Assembly: GCA_015499985.1 (NCBI GenBank)
Contig: JAAAUF010000851.1
Location: 1-18,133, forward strand
Length of the DNA stretch: 18,133 nt
Reading direction: 5' to 3'
From: Haplosporangium gracile
Taxonomy: Eukaryota; Mortierellomycota; Mortierellomycetes; Mortierellales; Mortierellaceae
In this document: in pieces, positions 9,793 through 18,133 of the stretch
Layout of the letters: each line of letters begins with the position of its first letter
Position numbering within the stretch: the stretch's first letter is position 1
Notes under the pieces: model-generated
The model's input: only the letters and a program-made list of their open reading frames with translations
The model's database searches: none
Told to the model about the DNA's origin: nothing
Made by a program: the position numbers and the translations under genes

Positions 9793-12334
9793 ATGTCGCC
9801 ACACGCACAAGACACAAATGAACACCCAGCTGTGACCCGGTTCCGCGAATACCTCCGCATCGACACCCGTCAACCGACTCCCGACTATGCCGGCTCGACA
9901 GCCTTCCTCATCCGCCAGGCTCAAGAGATTGACATGCCCTACCGCGTCGTCGAGGTATATTTTCTTCTTTTCCATTCATCGAGGCGAGCTGGTGAAATGC
10001 ACTGGGCATCTGACAAGGACACATAGACGATGCAGAGAAAAACAGCGATGCAGAGAAGGACATAGAAGAAAAGTGATGCAGTTGGCGCTTGTTCTTTCTT
10101 GCTACATATTCTTACTTACATCTTTCCCACCCTCGCTTCAAATACGTTCTAAATAGTGCGTGAAGGGAAAGCCAACGGTGATTATGACTTTTGAGGGACA
10201 GGACCCTTCCCTGCCAGCACTGCTGTTGAACAGCCACACGGATGTGGTCCCTGTCTTCCCCGAGAAGTGGACCCAGGACCCCATGGGCGCCAATAAAGTC
10301 GATGGGTTCATCTATGCCCGCGGGTCTCAGGACATGAAGTGTGTCGGCATGAGGTACTTTCATCAAGCGAGCAGATGGAGGAAGGCAGGGACGAGTACTT
10401 GTGTGGTTCAGTTGTGGTTGTTTATGCTTTTTTTCTAATTTCTCTCTTGTTGATGTCGTTGTTGCTGTTGATATCCGTATAGCTACTTGGAGGTTCTTCG
10501 TCGGTACCGCAAGGAGGGCAAAAAGCCCCTCCGAACCATCCACCTCACTTGGGTCCCAGGCAAGTCCCACTCAACCCGCTTTTAACTTTCAATTCCTTTC
10601 CTACGCTTTTATCGTGAAAGGGTCGCACACACCCGTCTCAGTTTCATGGAAAGCAAAACTTGGGCAGAGAAATAGACAACAACGAGAAGACCTTGTGGAA
10701 CATATGGAGCTCCGGAGCACCTTCTGGAATAGAGGGAGATACTTAGCCGACCAAGGCTGAACAGGACGCCGGGAGAAAGTTCAAAGAGAGAGAGATGGAC
10801 TAATGCATGCACGCCATTATGGAAGGACAGACAGACGGGATACATAAAAGTGACCAATTTGGGGGATGGGAATGGACTTTTTTGTGTGTGTATGTCTACG
10901 TGTTGTGAGCGGCGTGTGTGTCTGGCAAGTGGGGCATGGATGGCACTAGTTTAGTGGTTTTTTTCCACGGTCAAATTTTTTAATCCATTGGGACTTTGGA
11001 CTGTGATTTGACATCATTTTCCGCCTTAAATCGGAAGGACGCAAACGCGCCATTTTTATTCCTTCGGAACTACTTTTTTTCGCACGCTAACCTTGTTTAA
11101 TATTATACATGCAACAAATGAACAACAGAGGAGGAGATCGGAGGTGTCGAGGGCATGAAGCTGCTGGTCCACCACGAAGAGTTCAAGCGCCTCAACGTCG
11201 CATTCGCCCTCGACGAAGGAATCGCATCCCCCAAGAATGCGCTCAAGGTCTTTTATGGCGAGCGGATGCCCTGGTGGATCAAGATCATTGCCACGGGCCC
11301 CACAGGACATGGATCACAGTTCATCCAGGATACTGCCCCCACTAAGCTGTTGAAGGTCATTGAGAAGTTTATGAACCTCCGCAACGAGCAGGAGAGGTTG
11401 CTTGAGGTGGGCTTGCACCATAATGGGCAGAGGTATACTTTGGGCGATGTTACCACCATCAACCTCACCTTCCTGCAGGTACTTTTTTGTCGTGGTTGTT
11501 TTTTGTTTTTGAACGGACTCTGGAACTGTATAACAAGCAATGGTATGCACGCTGACCTGCATATTGTACCTTTTGATATTCATCGATAATATAGAGCGGT
11601 ATTCAGTACAACGTTATTCCTATGGAGGCCACCTGCGGGTTCGATATCCGTGTCAGCCCCTTCTTTGACATGAAAGAGTTCCAGGCCAAGCTCGAGGGCT
11701 TTGTCGCCTCCCAGCCTGGGTAATTATTTACTGTTATTTGGTCGTGGATGCAAGCGGATATGGTGAAAACGGAAGAAAGGGCAACAAGATGTGATCGACA
11801 TAAGGGCAATAGCAGTACTGACAAAAAGTTGCCGTTTGTTTCACAAATTGACTCTTAGAGTAACGATGGAGTTTGTGAATGGACACTTTGACAACACGCT
11901 GACGGCGATTGACGAGTCCAACATCTGGTGGACAGTATTTAGCGATGCTTGCAAGGGCATGAACGTCGACTACGAGACCGAGATCTTCCCTGGTAAGGCT
12001 ATATTTGAACGAAAACATAATTCACGCTTTAATTATTTCTTCGCTTTTTGTATATTCTCCTTCCTACCCATGTCCCTCCTTGTGCTAATGCATGTATCCC
12101 TTTATTGTGTGGATGTCGTATCTCATAGCGGCAACGGACTCGCGCTACTTGCGTGAGGTGGGAATTCCCGCATTGGGAGTCTCGTACCTCAAGAACACGC
12201 CCCTCTTGCTCCATGACCATGACGAGCGGATGCACGAGGATATCTTTTTGGAGGGCATTGAGTTTTATAACACATTGATTACGAAACTCTCGAACATTAC
12301 TGCGGCTGAGGTTGAAGCCACTTTGATCAAGTAG
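9793..12334 (+). CDS. ACY1: Aminoacylase-1 (N-acyl-L-amino-acid amidohydrolase, peptidase family M20)
   Basis: Seven exons join to 416 residues: 9793-9954, 10157-10353, 10483-10559, 11129-11478, 11595-11719, 11859-11992, 12129-12334. Every junction restores the expected family sequence, and animal aminoacylase-1 is about 408 residues. The enzyme hydrolyses N-acyl amino acids to a free amino acid and a carboxylate, in the cytosol; no signal peptide is seen. M20 residues are all present: His81 and Asp83 in NSHTDVVPVF, Asp113 in RGSQDMKC, the Glu147 base and Glu148 ligand in VPEEEIGG, Glu175 in ALDEGIA, and His377 in LLHDHDERMHE. GPTGHGSQF matches the dimer-domain loop that supplies a residue to the partner active site. 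Introns are 202, 129, 569, 116, 139 and 136 nt. Intron 3 is GC-AG (AG/GCAAGT) and the longest; all others are GT-AG. A weak AATAAG at 12407 may serve 3' processing. Confidence 0.93.
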
Positions 12335-13898
12335 ATATTCTTTTTTAAGGACAGGATGTAGGAGAGAAGAGTAAAGGAGTGTAGATATGCGGTGGAGAAG
12401 TGATAGAATAAGTTGATACAGAGCGTGTACATATCTTCTCTTCTTTTTTTTTAATTGCAGTGGTCGTGTACATTCAGGTAATTAATACTATTCCCCCTTT
12501 ATCTACAAAAATTCCCATAACTCCTGATACACCTTTTTTGTTGTATGCATCGGCATGCACGAGCTGTATCGTAGAGCGAGGATGGCACTGTTTTGATTTT
12601 GGCATTGTCATTTCAGCATACTGGTTCACCTGAAGTGGGGATATGAGGGTGATGGAAATGTGCGAACATGACGGCTTCTAAAGGTCTCGACGGATATCTG
12701 GTACCGTTTTTCTCATCGGCACACAATCGGTGGTGGAAAGCGGATCCTCAAATCTTAAAAAAAAGTGAGATGCCGCGATCTCATAGAGTTATTGCGGGTT
12801 TCTGTATGTGTTGGTGGAGGCTATTTTTTTCAGTTCTGATCCTTTTCTACTGTATTGCCCTAGAAGAGGAGGAGACGATGCCGAACGTTCTCGCCAATCA
12901 TTAGTCCTTATACTCCGCCTCGTGTACAACTTCTTACCCGTCGTAATTTTCGCTGTGATATGGGCGGTTTAAAAAAATGCTCCCTCGCCTTTTTAAGAAA
13001 AAAAATAGTCGCATCTACTTTGTAGTTCTTACCGCTCGGTCTGTCTTCTTTCATCGCTCCTGACTCATTTCTCTTCCGAATTTTTCTTATTTTTTGGATG
13101 TAGCATGGGCCTATTGACAGGGTGACTATGCGAGCGCTTTTTTGCGTGTCTGCGAGGATCTGTGACTACGCAAAGCCTCATGTTTCTATAGAGTAGCATG
13201 AGCGATTAGAACCGGGGGAAGTACAAAGCGGATATTTCGGGATTATAGATGTTGCCGTTTCGGTTGTTTTCGTCACTTGAAGTGGGATATAAAAACGATC
13301 AAAGATGCTAACAAGGCAATACATTTCCTCCACAACGGCTCTGGACACCTCTTTTTCCATCCGGCTTGCGACGCGTTTTTCGGTAGAAGAGAGATTTTTA
13401 TTTTATTTTTTTTGTTGTACAAAAACATCAAGGCGCGCCGATTCTCTTTACTTGGGTTCGGTCAGCTTTTATTGCAGCTAGTGCAGGAAGAGACGAATCT
13501 CAAGTCTTGTGTCATGTTTCCACCGTCGATCCTTTATGGATCTACTTTTCATCTCTTTCAGTTCTCTTCTGCGCTACTTATTAAAAAAAAAAAAAGAAAG
13601 AAAGGTCGTGATTGTTTACTACAAAGGATGCCAAAACGAAGCGAACTTTAAAAATTGAAAATTAAGGGATATCAGTTGGTTATGTTGGTAAATGTACTGC
13701 CAGATGGACCGATTGCATCGTAAGAATTTCAATGAACGTATTTTAGGTGCCTTAATTGTACGTGAAAGAGCAGATGTAGATGATTACAGATGCGAGTGTA
13801 CGGGCGCAATGCACCAGGATCTGCAGTAGGTGTCTTTTTGTAAAGACCGATAAACCGAGGGGGATCCGGCTGGTTCATCATGGTTCCCGAGCTCTATT
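12335..13898. other. Intergenic stretch without a supported gene
   Basis: The left end is the 3' region of the aminoacylase gene. The remainder is mixed sequence with T and A homopolymers. The open frames at 12668-12904 and 13277-13651 (plus) and 13178-13360 (minus) are short and domain-free. A small inverted repeat (TGCAT-CGGC-ATGCA, 12544-12557) is the only other structure noticed. Confidence 0.4.
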
Positions 13899-14354
13899 CT
13901 ATAAAAAAAAAAAATCCCCATTTTTTCTAATTTTTTTTTTGTTCGCGCATACATTCGTGGATTCGACGACTGACATGAGCCTCGATTCAGTAAGTATAAT
14001 TTGTAGATTGATTGCTGTTTGATAGACAGCCCCATTTCTTGGTAGAGAGTTACTGGACAAATTAGTAGCATTAGCGCTGCTGCTAGATGAGCAGCGGGAT
14101 CTTTGGAGCGAGGAGGGAAGCGCAGCATTGGGTGAGTATGGAGACGCATGTCGAGTATGCTGCCATTCATGAATGCCATTTGTTCTCTCTGTCCATCCTG
14201 GATGTCTCGACACCTTTTGCTGTAGTCCCACAACCGCAGCCTCCAAATGCCCTATCATAGATACGAGAGGCTGGAGCTGATCCTGCGTAACCAAGCTCAG
14301 CGAGCAAGGCATGATGGACTGATATTGATCCTGCGTACTGGCGCTATAAGGCAT
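13899..14354 (-). CDS. Hypothetical protein, doubtful
   Basis: A 151-codon minus-strand frame. The N-terminal part looks protein-like: Gln-rich (TQDQYQS), then an amphipathic stretch (LQPLVSMIGHLEAAVVGLQQ), then a Ser/Asn-rich stretch. The last 30 codons read through an A/T homopolymer region (CANKKKIRKNGDFFFL) and are probably not coding, so a splice donor may be missed; GTAACT on the minus strand near 14051 is one candidate. Upstream on the same strand lies a long pyrimidine-rich leader (14380-14840), as seen in front of the two solid genes in this window, which is the main reason to keep it. No domain is recognised. It may equally be a chance frame. Confidence 0.27.
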   Translation of the reverse strand: MPYSASTQDQYQSIMPCSLSLVTQDQLQPLVSMIGHLEAAVVGLQQKVSRHPGWTERTNGIHEWQHTRHASPYSPNAALPSSLQRSRCSSSSSANATNLSSNSLPRNGAVYQTAINLQIILTESRLMSVVESTNVCANKKKIRKNGDFFFL

Positions 14355-14379
14355 AAGGGATCATAGTTTTGTGAAGCAT

Positions 14380-15166
14380 CAATGAAAAGAAAGGGGAGGG
14401 AGGAAAAGGAGAGCTGTAAAAAGCGTGTAGGCTGTGAAGAAGGTGCGGGATGAGGAAAGACGAGGGATGAAAGAAAAAAACGAGAAAAGGATGCAAGGTG
14501 TGGGGCTAAAAAGAAAAGTGAGAAGGGATGAAAAGGGTGTGAGAACGGTGGCAAAAGCGATGAAGGTGTGGAAAGGGTGGCAAAAGAAAGGGGTCGGGAG
14601 TGATGAGGGAAAGCAAAGTCGAAAAGAGAGCGTGGGAGCGATGACAAAGGCAATAGAGGCGAGAAGAAGAAGAAAAGTGGAGAGGGTGCACAGCAAAGAG
14701 GTGTGGGAAGAGTGCGCGTGGGAGAGACAGATAAAGGAAGAGGCGCGGAGGGTGGCGGTAAAGAGTTGGCAAGGGCGATGAAGGTGTGGGAATGGTGGCA
14801 AAAAGGAGAAAGTAGCTAGAAACAAAGCGGGACAAGTAAAAAAGCGTGGGAACGACAATCAACAGCGAGGAAATACATTTTAGTGAGGCCACTTATTTGC
14901 GCGCTTTTCTTCATTGCCCCCACACCTCCTCTTTCATCCTTCCACCACTCCTTCATCCTTCCACCACTCCCACGCCCTTTCATCTCTTCCACGGCAGCCT
15001 CATCCTCACTCCCACGCCTATTTCATCACTACATCTATACCTGACCCTCTTTTCGTCACCCACCGCGCTCATCGTCGCCCTTCTCTTTTCCTTTCTTATC
15101 CTTTACTCTCTCCATCGCCCTTCTTTTTGTGCTCTTCTCTCTTTGTTTACCTTCATCCTTCCCCTT

Positions 15167-15217
<51 letters not shown>

Positions 15218-15250
15218 CTCCTTTTCTCCTTTTCTCCTTTGCACGGATTT
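14380..15250. repeat. Purine-to-pyrimidine switch with a degenerate repeat unit in inverted orientation
   Basis: About 460 bp of purine-rich plus strand (14380-14840) is followed by about 340 bp of pyrimidine-rich plus strand (14910-15250). A degenerate unit of about 24-32 bp recurs. In the left half it reads GATGAAGGTGTGG, then GGTGGCAAAA, at 14557-14586 and 14775-14804, with a more diverged copy at 14525-14556. In the right half its reverse complement appears as CCACCACTCCCACGCC, then TTTCATC, at 14961-14984, and as CTCACTCCCACGCC, then TTTCATC, near 15006-15027. This gives an imperfect inverted arrangement centred near 14880. Open frames on either strand across it are low-complexity artefacts. 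It sits between a doubtful minus-strand ORF and the plus-strand gene at 15667, so it could be a divergent promoter. Confidence 0.6.
15177..15214. repeat. (TC)19 microsatellite
   Basis: Nineteen uninterrupted TC dinucleotides, directly after a short CACACA run and inside the pyrimidine-rich half of the switch region. Confidence 0.95.
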
Positions 15251-15666
15251 CTCTCTTCGTTTGAGTTAAGTGTCATTTTTTTCATTTGGTCTTTGGAGCG
15301 CTGGGTTTGACCACCATGTTTCTTTGTTGCTACATAAAGTACCATACATCACTGGCGACACTGTGTGTCCGATCAACGCCAGCGTTGGAGTGCATTTCCT
15401 ATAGTGCTCCTATTGGGATTACTCTGCTTCGCAGTTTTTCTCTCTTTATGGATTCCAACACTGTGCAGAGTTTTCGTCTTTGCTAGAATCTCTGCACAGC
15501 ATGCGCGTCGGAGGTACCTGGTAATCTGTCATTATGTCGAGCAAGGCTTTGTCGGATGCTGAGACTTTACCCTTTCATATTTTATTATTACATGTAGTTA
15601 ATTTTGACAGTGCTTTGAGTGACTAATATGCCTTAATTGTCAATGCGTAGGTTGTTGTCTCTCAAT

Positions 15667-17555
15667 ATGTCATCTTCAACCGGGAAGCGCAAGATGCCCT
15701 GGCGCGACGAACTCGAAAAGTTGCCCACAAGAGCTTACTTCCAGTCATGCAAAAGGTCACAGGATTTCAACTATCCGGATTTTTTATTGTGGTCGAAAAA
15801 TCAAAACATGAGCAAAATCAAAGTACGGCAGGAATGGAGTATCGCAAGAAAGTACCTTAGTGCCAGTCGTCATCAATCCATGCGAGAAGCAGCCACTAGG
15901 CTCGATATTGCTTGGCAATCAGGCTTGGATGCAGAGTATGAAAAGGCCTTCTTTCTGGAGCGACAATCTCAGAAGACATTTGAGAAAGGCCGTCGGAAGC
16001 TACATGATGTTATCGATGAAGTGATGACCAAACGGCGACGTAGAGATTATGAAGGCGAGAAAGTCTTTTTGGACCAGGAGCTCCAATACGGTAAGTGGAT
16101 TGACGAGCTCAATTTTCTTTGTACAGTGCAACACGCCTCATACTCCCCTTTAACCTCTATTATTTCTGTATGAAATATTATAGATGAGGACAGCGATGAC
16201 GAGAACGAGCACTTGTCAGCAGAGCCACAAACACCGGCCGAGCTGGCACAAGACAACTTGTGGGACGAAGAGGAGGATTTAACAACAGGACGTCACACAC
16301 CACCAAAGCAAATGCTAGGATATGATGAGGTTCCTTTAGTAGAGAAGTAAGTACTTATGTCGTTTTAACGAATGTGTAATTATCCCTTGCAACTACTGAA
16401 ATATTGTACTTTGCTTTTATAGTTCAGAGGCGTCATTTCACCATCATGACTATACAAGCGGCTTCACATTGAGCGATGAAGATCAAGCGCTGTACAATGA
16501 GGCAGCAGCATGGTTCAAATCAATGATCGGGCGAGACACAGAATCTTCCATTCGAAAGCTACAAAATACCCGGTTTCGAGAGCCATGGGTGCACGGCCTT
16601 CTCTACGACCGGTAATTTGCTTGGCCATCTTTAAAGTCATGTCAGTCACCAAAGTACCATTGACTAATATATTTTTGCATGATTTAGGCTCAAGCTTCTC
16701 CGCACTGGCCTTGATCCCGCATGTGATGAAAACACATACACATCATTCTGGATCACACCTGACTTCGTCGCACTGCAGACTAGTATTTCTGGCCTCATCT
16801 CCAAAGGCTTCGCAAATGAGAATCATTTTACTCCATCTGCCTGGCGTCGCGTACTTTCCAGAGGGAAACTGTTTGCCAAAGGTACCAATGTTGACGCCTG
16901 TTATGTTGCTCGTGACAACTACATCGATATTATCTTTGAGGACGTCGGATCACCAACGTGCGCCAACCACGCAAAGCACAATGAAGACAAGAAAAAATGC
17001 TACAGGAATGCTGCGGATGCACTCCTTGATCGCTTTTACAATTCAACCGGATCCTTCGAAATTGCAAGAGACTACAGAGTCATATTTGTCATAGTCTTCG
17101 GTAAATTCCGTGATTTTTCTTACGTCATTTTGGTTTCCATCTGTAGCCATGTTCAACTAATCCATTCCACCGTCTTTTAGGTCACGAGGTAACCATATAC
17201 ACCGCCGGTATCAAGGTTGGCAACGAGTACAATGTGTCGAAGGTTTTCCAAGGAAAATATCACTTTTCCAAGGATGTCTACCTCGCCAATCTCCTTCTTC
17301 ATTTGAAGTTCTGTCTGACGACCAAGGTACCTTCCATCACTCGCCTTTTCGTCTCATTTTCCTTTTCACTAACCACTGACCTAATGCTTTTGCAATAAGA
17401 CCATCATGGAAAATAATGTAGATGTGTCAGTCCAATTTGGAAACTCGATCGAATCGTTGTCAAAGGAGGAGCAGGCTCATTACAATTTAAAGCTTTATTC
17501 GACGCCCACCACAGAACGGATTTCGCACAGACGTGCCTCAACAGTCCTGGCATGA
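15667..17555 (+). CDS. Unrecognised 496-residue protein; C-terminal half possibly PD-(D/E)XK nuclease-like
   Basis: Six exons join in frame: 15667-16090, 16184-16346, 16423-16611, 16688-17100, 17181-17326, 17400-17555. The five introns are 73-93 nt, all GT-AG, four with GTAAxT-type donors. The ATG at 15667 (A at -3) is chosen over an in-frame ATG at 15643. Residues 1-141 are charged and helical-looking with a basic cluster KRRRR at 122-126 that could be a nuclear signal. Residues 142-195 are strongly acidic (DEDSDDENE, WDEEED). Residues 260-445 look folded: NVDACYV, then YIDIIFEDVG (338-346), then NEDKKK and ADALLDRF (about 357-375), then YRVIFVIVFGHEVTIY. This order (D, E, K and a helix, then two strands) resembles PD-(D/E)XK-like domains, but that is inference only. 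No signal peptide is seen. It converges on the rDNA 3' end about 500 bp away. The intact exon structure argues for a functional gene. Confidence 0.72.
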
Positions 17556-18046
17556 GCTCATCCACAGCAACTGCATTCGGTGAAGGGACATTAAGAGGGA
17601 CTTCACAGATCTCCACAATAGACATACATAACATTTAAAGTCGCAAATATACATAACACACATATCCATGTGCGCATTTCATACTTTTATTGCCGTCCTG
17701 TTGCCTCGAACACTTCGCCTGTTATACATGTATGTAGCTGTAAAGATCATATATTGATCCAAAGGGGTGACGTGACAGGAAGAATAGAGCAAGTAATGCA
17801 CTTGTTAGTAATCTATATGTCATGTTAAAAAGGAATTGTATGATCTCTAACCGCGGCCTCTAAGCCGCCTCAGGGAGAAAGTAAGTGTACCCTTACACTT
17901 CGGCAACTTATTACTCCAAGGAGGGTACCTCGCCACGTTGATTAAGAGCAGCTTTAGTGGTAAGGCCCTTTAGAAGTCCGTGTAGATATTTGAAATTTGA
18001 ATATCGATCACTCCTTAATCCAGCTCTCTGAAGTAAAAAAAAGATG
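17556..18046. other. Spacer between the orphan gene and 25S rRNA (its 3' region plus rDNA 3' external spacer)
   Basis: No gene is seen. On the rRNA (minus) strand the sequence after the 25S 3' end runs through a T8 tract (18042-18035) and GC-richer sequence to a short perfect hairpin at 17883-17900. No 5S rRNA or tRNA is recognised. The boundary between rDNA spacer and single-copy DNA cannot be placed. Confidence 0.45.
17883..17900. other. Perfect 7-bp hairpin in the rDNA 3' spacer
   Basis: AAGTGTA and TACACTT flank a CCCT loop. It lies about 160 bp downstream of the 25S 3' end on the rRNA strand, so it could mark a terminator-protein site or a processing site. The role is not known. Confidence 0.35.
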
Positions 18047-18065
18047 TTGTTCTTTCGAACAAATC
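18035..18065 (-). promoter_or_regulatory. 3' external-spacer hairpin (GAAA loop) and T tract after 25S rRNA
   Basis: On the rRNA strand TTGTTC-GAAA-GAACAA folds into a perfect 6-bp stem (18062-18047). It is extended by GAT/ATC (18065-18063 with 18045-18043) across one bulged C. It overlaps the last bases of mature 25S and is followed by T8 (18042-18035). In yeasts a stem-loop just past 25S is cut by RNase III during pre-rRNA processing; the same role here is inference. Confidence 0.5.
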
Positions 18066-18133
18066 TATGGAACAATGCGCTTAATCTCAGCAGAGCGTAA
18101 CAACAAGGTTACTCTACTGCTTACAATACCCCG
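18059..18133 (-). rRNA. 25S (large subunit) ribosomal RNA, 3' end, partial
   Basis: Read on the minus strand from the window edge, the sequence begins CGGGGTATTGTAAGCAGTAG and continues with AGTAACCTTGTTGTTACG and CTGCTGAGATTAAGC, ending near GATTTGT. This closely follows the 3' terminus of yeast 25S rRNA as I know it, including the closing hairpin (GAGTAAC with GTTAC). The mature 3' end is placed at about 18059 by analogy with the GATTTGT end in yeast. The gene continues beyond the right edge of the window, so the window ends at or inside an rDNA unit transcribed leftward. Confidence 0.88.

Noticed and set aside
12668..12904. 78-codon plus-strand frame with a hydrophobic segment
   Set aside because: Short, isolated and without a family resemblance; the hydrophobic part comes from a T-rich run.
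14379..15264. Long Ser/Phe/Leu/His frames on both strands
   Set aside because: They are translations of polypyrimidine DNA and of the (TC)19 run, not proteins.
17556..18046. A linked 5S rRNA gene or tRNA in the rDNA spacer
   Set aside because: No 5S-like internal control region or tRNA A/B box was found on either strand.
1..18133. CRISPR array, bacterial operon or phage system
   Set aside because: There are no regularly spaced direct repeats; spliceosomal introns, polyadenylation signals and 25S rRNA show eukaryotic nuclear DNA.

Overview
The window looks like nuclear DNA of an early-diverging filamentous fungus, most likely Mucoromycota and possibly a Mortierella relative. The reasons are short GT-AG introns, pyrimidine-rich leaders upstream of start codons, long homopolymers and microsatellites, a fungal-type HMG-box regulator, and a stretch at the right edge that matches the 3' end of fungal 25S rRNA as I know it from yeast. 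The taxon is inference; no search was possible.

Layout, left to right. 49-1318 (minus) is a frameshifted DDE transposase relic of the PIF/Harbinger (DDE_Tnp_4) type with a C-terminal chromodomain. 2199-2639 (minus) encodes a small secreted cysteine-rich protein that may itself be frameshifted just before a membrane anchor. About 2640-6310 is gene-poor and full of microsatellites and purine tracts. 6569-9163 (plus) is a single-exon 864-residue HMG-box protein; a second, diverged HMG-like segment lies downstream of the clear box. 9793-12334 (plus) is a seven-exon aminoacylase-1 (peptidase M20) gene; my exon joins restore one 416-residue frame with all catalytic and zinc-binding residues, and one of its introns is GC-AG. 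12335-13898 shows no convincing gene. 13899-14354 (minus) is a doubtful ORF. 14380-15250 switches from purine-rich to pyrimidine-rich and carries a short degenerate unit in opposite orientations on the two sides, as expected of a divergent promoter or a foldback element. 15667-17555 (plus) is a six-exon gene for a 496-residue protein of no family I can name; its C-terminal half is laid out like a PD-(D/E)XK nuclease fold. 18059-18133 (minus) is the 3' end of 25S rRNA, so the window ends inside an rDNA unit transcribed leftward toward the orphan gene.

The genes do not form a pathway. The aminoacylase is a housekeeping cytosolic enzyme and the HMG protein a likely nuclear regulator. The most unusual part is the right end, where an undescribed protein gene converges on the edge of ribosomal DNA.
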